DNA of 64,000 bases, taken from contig VZSF01006845.1 in the NCBI GenBank assembly GCA_013398295.1, positions 155,254 to 219,253 of the forward strand, in the 5' to 3' direction. This stretch comes from Chionis minor. Taxonomy: Eukaryota; Chordata; Aves; Charadriiformes; Chionididae. The position numbers and the translations under genes are program-made. Of the stretch, positions 13,101 through 27,700 are shown in pieces; within the stretch, counting starts at the first letter, position 1; every line of letters begins with the position of its first letter. The notes beneath the pieces were generated by a model. That model was not told the origin of the DNA and did no database searches. It saw nothing but the letters and a program-made list of their open reading frames with translations.

Positions 13101-16100
13101 CAGCATTTTACTTTGAGAAGAATCACTGAACAGACTTACCAAATTTTGTCCATAAAACACCGACTTCAAAACAAGCCTCTAAAGTCAGTTTTCTGCCCAG
13201 AACAAGTTTAAAATTTGATGTTTGTGTTTTTCATCACTTTTTTATATCATAATCCTATAATGTACAGTACATCCAGCCATGGACTCAGCTGGAAAAAACA
13301 CTTAACACTAAAAATGGTCAACACAGTTTAAACAAGGAGCATCTCCTTGGGTTTCTTGCTAGCCAGGACGTAGGAACCGAGCTCTACACCTCCTCCTATC
13401 TGCAAAGGGGAAGAGATTTTCTTTAATAGACACAAGGGCATAGAGCTGCTCAGTAGAGGCAAGTATTTACTCTCCTCCAGGCCCCTCACCTCACCCAAGT
13501 GGCATGGATCAACCCATGCAACCAGCTACTTTTACGTACGAAATTAAGACTGAGACAAAGTGCAGGGAACTGCATTCGGGCCACGAGGAAGGGTAGGAGG
13601 GAGCACACCCAACCTGCTGAGCAGCAGAGGTGTTGAGGCAAGTCAATGAAGACAAAAGGATCCGGATATGAAATATCCAAAGGAAGGGTATTTGTCAAAT
13701 ACTTAGCGCTTTCTAAAGTAATCGATCCTTAGCTGGTGAAACCACAGTGTTTAATCGGAGAGGGTGATACGCCAGTGTTGGGAGCTCTATTTCCTAATGC
13801 CACAAAAGCCCTGCACAAAGAGTTATGTATATTTTGTTGTCTGTCATTTTGTACAACGCCCTTCCCTCAAGCACTGGTCCTCAGAACGCATTATACATTG
13901 TTAGAGGAGATTAGTTTAACTGCAGATTATCTCTTTTTTTTTTTTTTCTTTCATTCACAAAGCACTTAACAGAAATCAGTGCTTGGGAACTGGAGCTCTG
14001 AAGCACAGTCTAACAGTTTATTTATGATCATAGCAACTAATTGCTCAAAAACAAGCCTCAGGCCCCAGGACCATTCCCATGTCACTGAAGTTGGCTGCTG
14101 CAGTGATGTGCCACTCATCTCCAAGAAACCAGTGTTGTTAACTTGCTTAAGTGGTTTTGCTGGTGCAGGAGGGTGGACAGCTGAGTAACTGACCACTGGA
14201 TAATGCTGACTCCTTCAGTGACAAAAAGACAATGGCAACGAAAAAAAAAAATAATCCATTTTGACATGTGGTAGTGGTTTTGTTAGCAAAAAGTCTGCCC
14301 AAGGTCTCAGTCAGCTCATAGGAAATTACTGTATAGACGGAGACACTGCCCTGACAAGGCCAGCCTTCCCCTCCCAGCCTTTCCTCTACTTGACAGTGAT
14401 GGCTGCCACCACACCTAGTCTTTGGGCTCCATTATATCTTAGCCACTGATAGGAGTCACCCCATGGGAAAGTAGGATGGTGGGACCAAAATGATGTCAAG
14501 TACCATGAAGAACATTTTCCTTTTTTGCTTTACAAACTTTTGAACCTTACAAGAAGGGAGCTATCCGCTTCTGTGCTTCCCCCCCCCCGCAACCGAATTT
14601 TAACAATGCATATCCTGCCAGGAAACGTTACCATGTATTAGTGATAAAGCATTACATAAAAAGGTAAATTAAGTTTCCAAGACGCGAATGTGAGCTGATA
14701 AACATATTACATCCACAGTTCAACAACTGTGCGGAGAAGAAAAAAGAATAAACAGTTTTAGAGAAAGCTTCGGGAATATGGGGGAAAAAACAGGAAGAGT
14801 AGATAAAGTAATGCCATGCTGTCAAAACACTGCTCTGACTATGCATGAAGGATAGCTACTGAACTAAATCAGATTAAACTAATGGCCACGCATTAACCTC
14901 GAGTATGCCTACACGGTACAACACAGACCCGAAGAGGTGAGCTCAAGCACCCGATGGCTTGCCAACACAGCACTCACCCATGGCATTAGACCCCCTGCTC
15001 AGTTAGATAAATAAACTAGAGCCAGACGAACCATTTATTCTCACCCAGGGGCGGCAGCGGTGGTGATGCTGCGCAGCTCTTCAGTACAGGAGGCAGAGGC
15101 TCTGCTCCCGGCTGGGTGACGCAGCCGGGCACAGTCACCGCAAAGGATCGCTGGTATGTTCCCGCTGGGTACTGCTCTAATATGGAGATATTGAAATAAA
15201 TTAGCAGGGAGGCCATGCGCTGCCTCTCTAACACTAGCAAGCCAATTATACATTTAAGGGACAACTGCGAGGCAATGGCTGACCGGAAAGGCATTCGCAA
15301 AGCTCTACAGTTGCCAGGCTGCTTTGCCAAGAGCATGAGCCTAAAGGTCAGGGGATGGTACTTGGTTGAAAAGAGACTGTGCTGAAGCAGGCAGTGAGCT
15401 GCTCCCAAGGCAATCGGCTGTGCAGGGCATGGGTCCCGCAGCACCGTCAAATGCTGGACGTCCATCTGGACTCCGTCTAGATTTGTCGTGGATCGGACCC
15501 TTTAGAGAGGATGTTTGTCACCAGACAAGCCCTCATCCTCGCACCTATGGGGAGAAGAGCTGCAAGTCCAAACCTAAGCCAGACCATCACTGCAGCTGCA
15601 GTTACTACAAGGGGCTACAGCTGCAGACCTGGCCTGCACAGAAAATTTAAAAAAAGACAGGCAATTTGACACCAAAGGGATGATAAAACCCTGGAGGACA
15701 TTCACTTTACTGAAAAAAAAAATCAAGTAGGGTATAGAGATGAGTTACCTGGCTACTGTACCAAAGGCTTTTACCAGAACTCCCTCGGCCCCTACTCCCC
15801 TGAACAGTCATTAGGTCAGGAAGAAAAAGCCTTTGAGCTACCCCTCCCACTTCACACAGCTCCTTGGGACTTTCCTCAGACAGCAGCAACCTGGCAAACA
15901 CCATGCCATGCAGGATTTAAAGAGACCACAGGAAAAGAGAAGCCAATTTCTATACAAACAGAAGTGGCCAGCGCTCATGCCAACAAATGAGCAAAAAGCA
16001 AGGAGAACAGGAACAGAAGGATGTCCTGGCAGCTAGCTAATTAGCAAAAGCATTACAGTCAGGACTTCCAAGCGCCAACAAGAACTAAGCAGGATATACA

Positions 16101-19100
16101 CCTTATGCACGATTTTTTTCAGACAGAACAGAGAACGATGTCTGGGGACTTCTTCGCCAGTTACTTTTTGCAACCAAAATACACAAGTGCTAATTAGATC
16201 ATGCCAAGTCTTCATTTTCACACTTCCAAAGCTGCTCAATTAAAAGTATGCGCTTTGGCACCACACTCTATTTTAAAATAATTTAGACAAAGCTAAAAAC
16301 AAAGAAATACTTCAGCCCCAGGAGATGATGCAGCTGAAGATGGATGAATCATTAGCATACTGTAAACCTAAAAAACTCGTAAGAGACATACACAGACCTA
16401 CTTTCACGAAACAGTTCTTGCCTAATGTGACAGAACACAGAAAACAAAAAATAAACCAATAGAAACAGTGAGAAATCAAGGAAACAAATAAAAGTGACTG
16501 CCTTTTTCAGCGGAGTTAGTAGATCAGCAGTCTGTCCTGCAGTATCTTCCTATTGTCATCACCAACACCTTTTCAAAAGTCTCCAGGTAGCTAAGGCTGG
16601 GACAAAAACTGGAAAGTACAGATAGAATCTGAGACCTTCAAAACCCCACACCAGTTGTCCTATCAGTGAGCACATGCTGAGGAATGATGTCAAGTACACA
16701 ACTACTGAAGCAGCCAGGAATTTGTTGGAAAAGATCATCAGGAGGAGTTATTATTTATCTTTCAGTTTTTTGAGTGGCACCTCTTAAATGAGAAATTGAT
16801 TGAAAGCGTCACTTGCAATTCTTCAAGATGTTGCAGAAAGAGATGCTGCCAGGTTCCAGGGCATTGATTTGTATGTTAATTGGGTGAAGGATAATACCAG
16901 GGAGCAAGCACGTAAGACTTCCTATGTTAGCAGTGTTAAGAAAACTGTTATTGATGCGTATAAATCACTGGCCACTTCCCACTGCGTGACAGTCACCAAA
17001 AATAGACTCGTTCCCAGTTCTTGTCATATGCCTAGCAGTTACGACATTAGCTTCAGGAATTTGAGGAGAAGGGAATCCCCTCACAGCAAATGTCACAAAG
17101 CTAGGACAGGAGGGAATGGGAGGCCAGGAGATCTCCTCAACCTGGCTACGCTTGTTTGAAAGAAGACACAGAAACAGTGTTTGGGAGAAGGCAAAACCGT
17201 CTCAGCCCTTTGAAGCTAGCAGCAATGCTGATTCAAAACCTACCTGTTAGACTTTGGACACCTTTATCTTAGCTAGTTAAAAATTACCTTGTGCCAACAA
17301 CAAATTTAAGGCATCCCATCCCCGATGAGATAAGGAAGATATTTGTCAAAGAAACACGTGGTTATAAATGAGGTCCCACATCTTGCCCCAAAGAATCTGT
17401 TGCAGAAAAATTCCTGTCACTCCTCCAGCTGCTGCAATTCTTCATTTACATAAATCACCTCTATTTCAGATTCCTTGTCCCTCTGATTCATGGCTTTAAG
17501 AAAAACAAACATGAGTTAAGGAAATAATGGAAAAGGGTTAATGAGCCAACCTTAGTAGCTTTGACCACATATAAATACTGCAGCCAATTGTTGTTTCTCT
17601 GCCAGCCGGTAACAAGAACAAACATGCAAATAAATATGTAGCACTTTTCTTCAGAATTTAGGATACAATCCAAAACCACCTCACCTAGGGACTTTAAAGA
17701 TTAACAGCTTTTTAGTGTCATAGTAGCTCTTTGTTTCTCCAGCTATCAAGCTAAATTAGGGATACAATCTCTTTTAAAAAAAAACAGAGTGGAACATTCA
17801 CTGTACAAATTTTAGGCCAGAGGGACTTTTATCATCAGTACACTTTATTTAAACGTATTCCTAATTATGTGGATCTGAAGGAAACCTAGACTATTGAAAA
17901 TCTGAACAGTCTTTCAAGAAAGCGTTTATAAAAAGTTAAGTGAGTTTAACATACGTGACATTCCAAAAACCAAACCCATCACAACAACAGGTATCCTGAC
18001 TCTCTCTTATAAGGTGTGGGCTCCAAATACTCATGTGATATCATCAAATAAGTCTCCAAACTGGCAAAACCCAAACAGTTCTAAGAAATACTAATTCCAC
18101 AGGAACCAAGAACTAAGAAAACTCCAAAATGATAGCGGTTATATAAGAGATTGGATTAAGAATAATCTACTGTGATGTGTGGATATTTACAGAAGACTTG
18201 GAAGAATAGAGTTTAAAACAATCACTTGAAGAAAAGTTAGTCGTTAAAGGAAACAATTTGCTGTACTAGAGCATATTCATGTGACCAAGGAAAAAAAGTG
18301 AGCAGGAACAGAGATCAGGTATTAAATGTTGGCTTGACTCCACTTCTAAAGCAAGATCAGATGCCCCTTGAGCACTTCCTTCCATTCAAGATGAAGCTCT
18401 TCTAGCAACACGCACTGACATTTAGTGGTATCTCACACAGCCTGAAGTCACCCCCATCACAAGGGGTTTATGTGCCATTATTCCACTGCAGATATAACAA
18501 CTGACCACGTGTGAGATGAATGATTATTTAGTGCTTAACTGTTCACCTAAGGGTAACATTTTTATCTCATTCTGCATCTGTGCAGCCAAACCACATCTCC
18601 AATACAATTCTGCGCTGGTAGGACAGGATGCAGGCAGTCAATAAAAAGTAGTTTGCCTTCCTACCTAACTAAACAATTTGCCTCTTAATACAACTCTTAC
18701 CCAGCACAGAAGGAGGAAGAATAAAAAGGAAATTAGATTGTTCAAAAACTCTATACTTTTCTTGCGATTTTATCATTTGGGATCCTGGTTTTGGCTTTCC
18801 CATCAGGGACAGAGAGGCAGGTATTGACAGGAAAAGTGCTTCTCGGAAAGGTAAGGTTGCTTGCAACATCCAAAAAGCTGGTATTTGTGCTTCCTTGTTT
18901 TACACATCCTGGGGGAGGCAAGGGCTGAATGCAGCCCTGGGTCACAGCAATCTCACACAACCCAGATCATTATAGCAATTTTATCATTTTTTACCATAAA
19001 AAGCATACCAGGTCTTGCTATTAAAGCTCACTGTGTTAAGACATTGGTTGATTCATGTTAAGTAATATTTGATTAACAAAAAGTGAAAACAACATGTGCA

Positions 19101-22100
19101 AGAAGAACATATTTAATTCCACATATGTTTTGGTGACCAACACTCCTTATTTTCTCAGCTTTTTTGCTATCAATCTACTGTATTGCTATTCCATACTCAG
19201 CCAGTTTGGAGCTAAGCAAAGCCTGGAAAGAGCCATGCCAGCTCACAGCGAAGGTCCATCAGGCCCAGCAGTGTGGAACAACACGTGGCCATCCAGAGAA
19301 TGGCATGATGAGAAAGTACATTTGTGATAAACCTTCTCCACATTCCACCAATTTGTGGTTTGGGGGTTTCTCAGATGGGGAAGGGTATGCGTGCACATGT
19401 GTGTGACCATCAATTTACAGCCCTCACTGTAAAGTCTACAGCAAAACAAATAAATAAAAAAAACCCCTACCCTTCCTCCCTACAGCATCCATCAACCTCT
19501 CAGATTTGCTAGAGCTCTGCTTTTCTGGACATCTTCCTAGCTGGCTTCTTAGGCTTCCCACTTTACTCCTGGATATCATGAATTACACTTGAACGTTTTT
19601 AGCGTGCCAGAACACTTACTATTTCAATAATGACTTCTCCAGAACTCTTTTTTTATTATTATGAATGTAATGTTTCCAAACAACATTCTTGATTGTTAGA
19701 CTCAAACAGTATTGCTGTGATAACCCTCTAAGAACCCCATCTCCTCCTGAGTTACTGTTATCCTTACATTAGCTGGGAGATTTTGAGAAGAAACGGACTC
19801 TCAGAAGAATTTGGTTGAAATGAATCATTATTCAGCAGGGCAAATCCAAAGCCAGCATCCCCTCTGGACAACTAATGGTTCATAGGTTTTCACCAACAGT
19901 TGGAGGCGGTGACTTGCCAGGATACTTAGCTCTGTTCAAATTATACAGGGTGATATTTGTGACATCTGCTTGAATTAAATTGTTCCTTCTCCGTATTTGT
20001 TTGTAATTATGCCAGCAATAGTCACAGCTGGGAAAAGCGAATTGTAGTTTATGTCTTTTGCACAGAAAGTGTTTAAATATTTATCTCTGATGTATGGCTC
20101 TAGAAGAGACAGCTCTAAGATCTCCTGCTGCACTGGTATTGTATCTGACACCTCAGTGTTGAACAGAACATGTGCTTTCATGAACTATAAGGAATTACTA
20201 TTTCTATCACTTTTGGACACTTCATGACTAAAATGCTGGATCTGTTATCCTATCATCCAGCAGCACACACTATACATAAATGTGCAGTCCTACATCCTTG
20301 GCCCTGGAGACCTGACAAGATCAAAAACCAGCTGAATACAGTGCAAAGGAACACTTTAAGCTGTGGGTGAAATGATTCATGAAACAACAACAAAAGATAC
20401 TAGTTGCAGGCACTGATTTCTGGGAAACTGGCAAGTTAATCTGTCATTACTTTATGTACATTATTTGATGTACATATATAGTATATGTTATGTTTCAATA
20501 TACCACTGCTGCAAGCAATTGCAGAACCAGAGATCTCTCCTGCATACTGTAGCAAGCAATAGGGGGTTGGACCCCAAAATTCCTTTCAGGCAGTCTTGAG
20601 CAGCAAAAAGTCCTTGTCTGGGTACTATTTTCAGACTAAGACTCTAAAATTTCAGCCATAGCATGCAATGCGTGAGACGGTTGTCATGAAAAACATTCCA
20701 CGTTATAAACTACTACTCTAAAAGCACCAGAGATTGGGCCAGGAATTCAAGCCCCAAGTGATATCAAATGACTTATTATGCTATTTCCTTCCACCAAAGA
20801 AATTACATCTTGCAGGAAAAACCAAAACAGATATCTGAAATTAAACAGATTCTGTCTGGCAATCAAGTAAATGGTAAAAGAGCAAAAAGAGGCTGTGAGG
20901 AAAGATGGGTTAGGTTTATCCTTTATACTGACATGCTGCTTCCCTCCTTGATGAGCCTGAGAAATATTGCTGTAATCATCATATCAACATTTTTTGCCTT
21001 CCAGTAATTATGCCACTGTATAATTGAAGCTCCTGAAATTGATGTAAGCACAACTCCATAAACTATAATAAGAACCCACGGGTGGAAGTTGAAGTAGTGA
21101 ATATCAGTCAAGAAATGAAGCATAATTTTTCTCATTTATCAGAATAACTGACAAGGTCTGAGGTAAATCCTTTGTCACCGGCTATCTTTTATCATGACGT
21201 TCTTCCAGAAGACAAACACACAGATTCAGGAAAGCCCTGCAGCTTGAAGTAGGAAGGGGACAGTCTAGCTGATTGCAATGATACTCTGACTTCATTCACT
21301 AAGAGTAGGTTAAGTACCTGGAAAAACAGTCTAAGTCAAATACCTAACTTTGCAAGAGCTAAATATTTGAAAGTTACCATAGCACCTCAATATTCCCAAG
21401 ATGTAACACAAGAGGACAGGAGAGGAACTTCTGAAATACAGCCTCTAAATGCGGTCACCGCAACGCACACCACTCTACCCTGGCAGGAAGCCGATGGCCA
21501 CCTTCTTCAGGAGCGCAAGATAACAAATTCTGGGGACAAAATGTCTCTCCCTCAAGCTGGTGGTGCCACACTGAAATTGTTGGCTCTTGATCAGAACTAA
21601 TAGTAAGCACAGAAATATGAACTGACAAACTGATCATCGCTGAACAGCAAGCAGCTCTCCCAGAGGACGTGTGAACAAACAGAGCTTTAAGACGAGACAG
21701 AATAAGCACAGGGAGGACCATCCAAGTGCTTGATGCACACGCTGGGAAAGACATGATGTTGAGAAATACAAGCCTGATAAATTTCCCACCGCTGAGCCAG
21801 GAAGTGGAGGGCTGGAGGAAGAAAATATTGCTGTCCCTCTCAAGAAGGTATTACATAAAGTGTAATCATGCGTCTAAACTATTTCAACATGCCCTTAACA
21901 CTTCACTGTGGCATTTATACCTGTAAGGTACCACCATTACAGGCTCAGCAGAACACAGTATATCCCTGGATAAACTGCTCTCCGGACCGTGTTTCTCTGT
22001 CACAGGCACTTGACCCACAAAGACTGACTCATTGGGTCCAGGGTAGCTCCTAAATTTCTCAACTCTTCAAGCAAACACACAGATTTCCCTATCTAAAATC

Positions 22101-24662
22101 CATAGTTTTACCAGTCAAAGATTTTCCCCCTTTCTCCCATTTACACACAGAAATCAAACTGAGCTTCCAGCTAAGTCAAGTCCTGCCATTACTGGAATGC
22201 AGCATTATGCTGTGACTTCGGACGAAGAGGTCCATGGCAGGAATCACCTGCACTAGCAAGGGGAAGATCTTCCCCTGAAAGCATCCAGAGGCCATCCAGG
22301 GTGTTTGGAACTTGGAAGGCACAGACCTGCCAGGCTGCCCTAACAGCAGCCTTACCTTGTGCAACACACCGGTTTACCAGCAAAAAACCCAGCTCAGTTC
22401 TCAGTGGAGCACAGACTAATGGGATGGGAATAGTGAACCATAAAAACGATCAGCACGCACATCTCAATCCTAACAAACCAATATGTACAGAGCCTGTAAA
22501 GTCTCCTCTGAGAGCATCAGTTACACCATCCATCTGATTTACGTTTTTTCAAGGAAATAATTGAAGCTGTTCAGCTTGTTCCAAAGGCCCAACGGGAAGG
22601 AGAAAACCCTCAAAACACCTATGCGGCAGCTTTGCAGCAGCATGAGACTAAACAAATGGAAAAAACCTAAAATAGGTTGTGACAGTTTATCATTAATCAG
22701 TATGAATTACTTGGAAGAATGCAGTATCTTAGTGGCACCTTTCCCAAAGATCTAATACAAACACGAGTGCATAGCAAGAGATTCAGGGAGCAGGGGAAAA
22801 GGGATGTCATCGCTGATTAAATTGCTAATGGCAAGAAACAAAAAATGAGACAACACAGGGCAGCACCTGTGTGGCTGAAAAACATAACTGGCATGTTCCA
22901 GCTACTTCATTTGGCAAGGTTAAATTCACCAAAGAACAATCGTAATCATACTACAAAACACTGAAGTCTTCTGAATTGCCTCCTCCCAGTCAGACACCAC
23001 TTCTCCACCAGTTCTATTTATTTCAGCATTTGCCCAGGACAGGGAGAATATTCTGAACCCTTCCTCTTGTATTTTTAAAAGAACATCACTGTTAAACATA
23101 TGAAGGCATGAGGATAAAAGAGAGAAAGGCGCTATCTTTGTTTAGAGCCAGATATAAATGGAAAACTGCAGACAAAGCTTCCAGCTCAGGCAACCTCTAT
23201 CAAGCCTACAAAGACGCCCTTGTACTGGCAGGTCCTGGCAAAGGATCTAAGCACCCAAACTATTCCATTTCTCCAACTATATGAAATGGTTTAATACAAA
23301 AGATAATTTATGTATATGGATTTGGTGATCCGAACATACAGTAATCATCACAGCTTTAGTGAACTCTGATTTGGACTCTTGAATAGCTATCAAAGAAATT
23401 TCGCTTTGACCCTAAAAATTGGTTTTCAGAGGTTACAAAGATACAAACAGATCTCTTTCCTATATTTGTATACGGATATACATGTAATATCTGGGATCCC
23501 ACGTACAATTTCCTTTTGCATAAAGTAGTTTTGCACTTAGACGTGTCAATAAATACTTAGGTCATTTACTCATTTTATGCATATTTAAAAGGAAGAGACA
23601 AGTTCTAATATGTTTCAAACCATCATTTCAATTACTATTAGATTTAAACAGAGAAGATAGAAGGTTCAGCGAATGACCGGACTGAAGGCCTTGCATTCAC
23701 AAGACTAAAATCACATAACTTCAAACAAGGACAGGCACAGAAAGCAGCTAGAACAAATAAAAAGTACCAGGCCAAAGTAATTCAGAACAGTCCCTACCCT
23801 GCTGCAATCATCCTCATTATTACTTTTCTTCCAAAGATACACAATAGCCTTTACATTCTCAATAAGAATTCAAAAAATATGTTTGGAAAAAAAGACTGTG
23901 ACAGTTCTGTTGTGCTTACGTGTAAAAATCTGCGTTACAATTGCTAGTGGTAGCTTACATCTCCCAGCAACTAAAGGAGTAAGAACTTTCTTTGCATAGA
24001 GGTATGAAAAGATAAACCCACAAACAAGACAAAATTAACCAGATGTTTGAAAGGACTTTGAGCTTGATCAGTGAAAGGGAAAAAAAAAAAAACCCAGAGC
24101 GGGTAATCTTAGTGAAATTCTCTGACATGAAAATGAAAAATGGATTGTCCCGCATTTGCATTGCTGCAGTCACTTCACACATTCTTCATTCATATAAAGA
24201 AGAGTATTACCACAAAATCTGGAGCTCTGACAAGATAAGCTTTCCATAGACTCAGGACCCACAAATTAGAGAGAGTTAATTACTAAAGCTTTGTGAACAG
24301 CACTTGTGAAATACACAAGCAATTGCAAACACCTACACAGAGCTACCTAATGCCACAGCATGAAGACAGCTAAATAACAGATACCGAAAGTCACCTCTGA
24401 CAACCATACTTTGAACCAGCCTTGTCATCAAACTTCTCTATACAGTGATGGTGATTCTGTGCAAAGAGTGAGGTTCCAACATTTTAAGGTATTGCTTCTT
24501 CCATACCTTGCAATGGATAAAGTCCATCTACAGCAGCATAAACCGCAATTTATCTAATCTGATATGTAGGAAATTCTCTATTCTGTCTCAGGCCCCAAGT
24601 TTAGTGAAGAAAACAGTAAAAAGCTCTTTCTGTCAAATCACAGAAAAATATACTGAACTAAC

Positions 24663-24764
24663 CTTCCATTGCTCCTTGGGAAGCAGTTTCACTACCACGA
24701 TGTCACCATTGAGGGCTCTGTTGCGAGCAACCACTCCATCAATAAAGATATCACGAGTCCCATC
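24663..24764 (-). CDS. DIS3L2: DIS3L2 exon 6 (cold-shock domain 1)
   Basis: This 102-bp phase 0-0 exon has acceptor GACTAG|GAT (AG at 24766-24765) and donor TGGAAG|GTTAGT (GT at 24662-24661). It encodes [20 protein letters not shown] followed by [14 protein letters not shown], the core of CSD1 and highly conserved in DIS3L2. It is the last DIS3L2 exon I can identify in the window. The next known segment of the protein is poorly conserved, so a downstream exon could have been missed by eye. Confidence 0.96.
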
Positions 24765-27700
24765 CTAGTCAAAGAGGAAAAAAAAATAAATGCCATACCC
24801 AAACATATTAAATTACAGTTGTTATGAGGTTTAAAGCACTGTCATCAAAAAGAGACATACACCCTGGTGAGACAAACATTCTGCAGTTGTGCACAGAAAT
24901 AAAATGGATTCACCATATGCCCTTCAACATGCAATACCTTTCAGCAAATAAGCTCCTTTGTATGTATGTGCCAGCACAGTAGTTCCACACTATTTATTCA
25001 AGACAGAGCCAAGCCCTCAAGATGTATTGTCTGCAAGCTCTGCTCAGTTCCTCTACAGTTACTCTTGGGAACGAACGGGTAGAGAGTTTTCTGCAGTCAC
25101 AGTTCTCCACGCACTAAGTTCCCGACTCAAGGACTCCAAGCTATTGTTCAGAACGTGTTTACAAGAGTCTCTGTGAAGTGCCCTGTGCAGAGGTGCCAGC
25201 TGTTCTCCTGGTAAGATGGGAAAGCAGGGACACGCAGCTCCGGGATCAGCAGGTCAGTCTGTGAAGGTGGCCTGGAGAGAGGCGCTGGGGAGGTAGTCTC
25301 TTTTTTAAAATGAGTTAACATCATATATTCTTCACTTGGCACAACTAATGTCAGGAGAGATTCCAAAAAATGGTGAATACAGATGCCAACTGCAAGTCAG
25401 AAGATCTTTTACTGTAATAGACGTGTTAAGACACCTTCTCTCAATACTCTGGGTTAACGTCCTTGCACAAGAGCCTCTACTAATTGTACGCACTATGATT
25501 ATCCACTCCAGACATGTTTGGCATTAGGCTAATCTAGATTTAGTTTGGAAGATTTTCTCCACAGAGTGAATAAACACAAAGTTTCCTGAAGATGCCAACA
25601 CAAAGATTTTAGTCTTTAAAGGATTACCAGTTTTGTCCTTTTTTTGCTTAATTATTGACAGTTCTCTTTCTGCTCTCATTTCTGTTTCCCCATAATTCAG
25701 TATACAAAAAGTTCCATGTGTCTGTTTAGAGTGCCATGAATGTGCCAATGTGAGCATTTAATACCAACATGAGCAGTCAATATAGTTTTTCTAGAGAGAG
25801 CTATCTTTGCATAGTTTTGAGATACAAAAAAAGAGGATGAGCTTCTTTAGATTAGTACTTCATTGTCTTTCAGTGAAAAAACCAGCCTTACAAGAATTAA
25901 AATCTTAATCACAGCTTTAGTCGCTTCTCAGATACACACTCCGGAGTCTCATACGCTTGAGTAAATCCAATCAGACCTACCAGTGTGCTCAGTCTCCAAG
26001 AAAAACTTCTTTTATAACCTGAAAACACGAAGCCCTAATATCACATAAATATCTTACTCTGCTTAGATACCAAAACAATAAAACGGCAGAACTCTGCCAT
26101 GATGTGAAACTAAGGCCGTCCTCCAAGAGACCAAATTACTCTTAGAAAGAAAAGCAGCAGCAGCTCAACAGCTGTGTGAAAGCTGCCTCCCATGACAAGA
26201 TGCAGAAAAATTGCAAAGCCTCTTGGACCAACATAATTCAAATTGGAAACTGTTCTTTTCAAAAAGCCAGATTTTTTACACATGGTTTTATTCCTCATTT
26301 CTCCTCACTCTCTCCCTTCTGCCCCAACTCCTTACCTAAATCCTCCACATACACAAAAAGAAAAGTTCAAAGTCACTTTTTAAGGAAAATGCTTGGATTT
26401 TTTTTCTTTTTGCCTGTACCTGCAGCTGCTCTGTGCTGCAGGACACAGGTTGGCATTCATGATAATTTCTTTGTTCTACATGTTTTTTTCCTTGTCTCCT
26501 CTGCACAGGAAAACACAAGGTAGATCCTTTCCTCCACCCCCTATAAAAGCACCTGATGTATCACCCCACCTAATTAAAGCTGCATCTCCATACTCTGCAA
26601 GAGTCTTGTCTTGAATTGCAGACAGTCACTCTCATCTCAAACAATATACCCCTATATATATATACACACACTTATGTATGTGTATGCATACATATTTTGC
26701 AGCAGTTAATTTCAATATGTGCAAAAAAGCTGGAATTAGGAATTTGCCATCAGTTTTGGGTTTTCTCCAAAAAGAAACACTTCTGTACCTAGAGCTCCAG
26801 GCTCATGACTATTGGGCAAACTTAGGCACTTCCAAGAACTCTTACGCATCCCACTTTTTCTTTCAGTGTCCCCATACTCTGTACAGCTGGCATTCCAGAT
26901 TACTAAAGCAATTAAAATGGCACTGAATCACAACAGAACCCAAATCACTTGCAAAGTCTCAGCTGCTCCCAGGGTGCATATACTGTATTGGCTGCGATGG
27001 CTTCGAGACTTCTGCAGCACTTTTACTGTTCCATGGCCACCTACAAATATCACCAGCAGCGCGCTCTAACTCCCTCTGACAAGAGGGAAACCTGCAGTCC
27101 TTTCATCTGTTTTGAAAGTGTCTTCCACAGCACAGACCAGCCACAGTCACTCCATCACTCGTGTTCAGCAGTATCATTCTTCACATTGACAGTGCTGTCA
27201 TTTCAAACCACACCACCGTATGCAGGGAAGATGTGAGATGCGAGGCAGAGATTTTTAAATGCTCAGGTCCATCCTCTGGGTGGCTTTCAAGAGAAAGGCC
27301 CCGGGCGTTCCCCTCAACTCTTCAGGTGACGATGAGACAAGCAGACAGAGCACATTTGCAGCAAGAGACACCCTGGGACTTCTGGTGCTAGAAGATGAAC
27401 AGCTGTTGCATTTGAACTCCATGAAGCCACAGCCAAGCCAGAGCCGAAGAGAAATGGGTACAGTGCCATAGTCAACAGCAGGAGAGAAAGGGTGATTTTG
27501 TACAGCTGCAGCTCTTGCAGCATTTGGCAATGATAGGACGTCCTGCAGAATGCGAAGGCTGCAAACCCTTCATTATGGCAAATAATGGTATACCGAGGAG
27601 AAGCTTTCTAAAGCTTTTTTTTGTCTTGAAGTGAGGACTGAGTCCACATCAGCCAGTCATCTTCATCCAGGTGTTGATTCTGTTTGTTATCAGGGACAAG

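Larger units (their letters stand above)
1..24662 (-). other. DIS3L2 intron 6, at least 24.6 kb (open at the left edge)
   Basis: The sequence downstream of exon 6 on the minus strand shows no segment resembling the next parts of DIS3L2, whether the remainder of CSD1, CSD2 or the RNB domain. It is AT-rich intronic DNA with a CR1 3' end at the left, a long pyrimidine tract containing the only unknown base (843), poly(T) runs near 3.28 and 4.11 kb, and other homopolymers. The poorly conserved exon that follows in other vertebrates could be hidden here, but I cannot support a position for it. Confidence 0.6.

Noticed and set aside
20500..20600. CR1-like phrase GGGGGTTGGACC
   Set aside because: Only about a dozen bases fit the CR1 3' end and the surrounding sequence does not. 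Too little to call.
20923..21135. Minus-strand 70-residue open frame with hydrophobic segments
   Set aside because: It is a short open frame in AT-rich intron, with no recognised family, no splice context and no neighbouring exons.
22153..22170. Minus-strand peptide LEAQFD, resembling a conserved phrase in the DIS3L2 segment after exon 6
   Set aside because: It is preceded directly by an in-frame TAG and followed within three codons by TAA, with no splice borders or further similarity. Taken as chance.
26541..26600. TATA-like and ATTAAA motifs close together, considered as an LTR
   Set aside because: They are only about 30 nt apart, with no TG/CA termini or flanking duplication.
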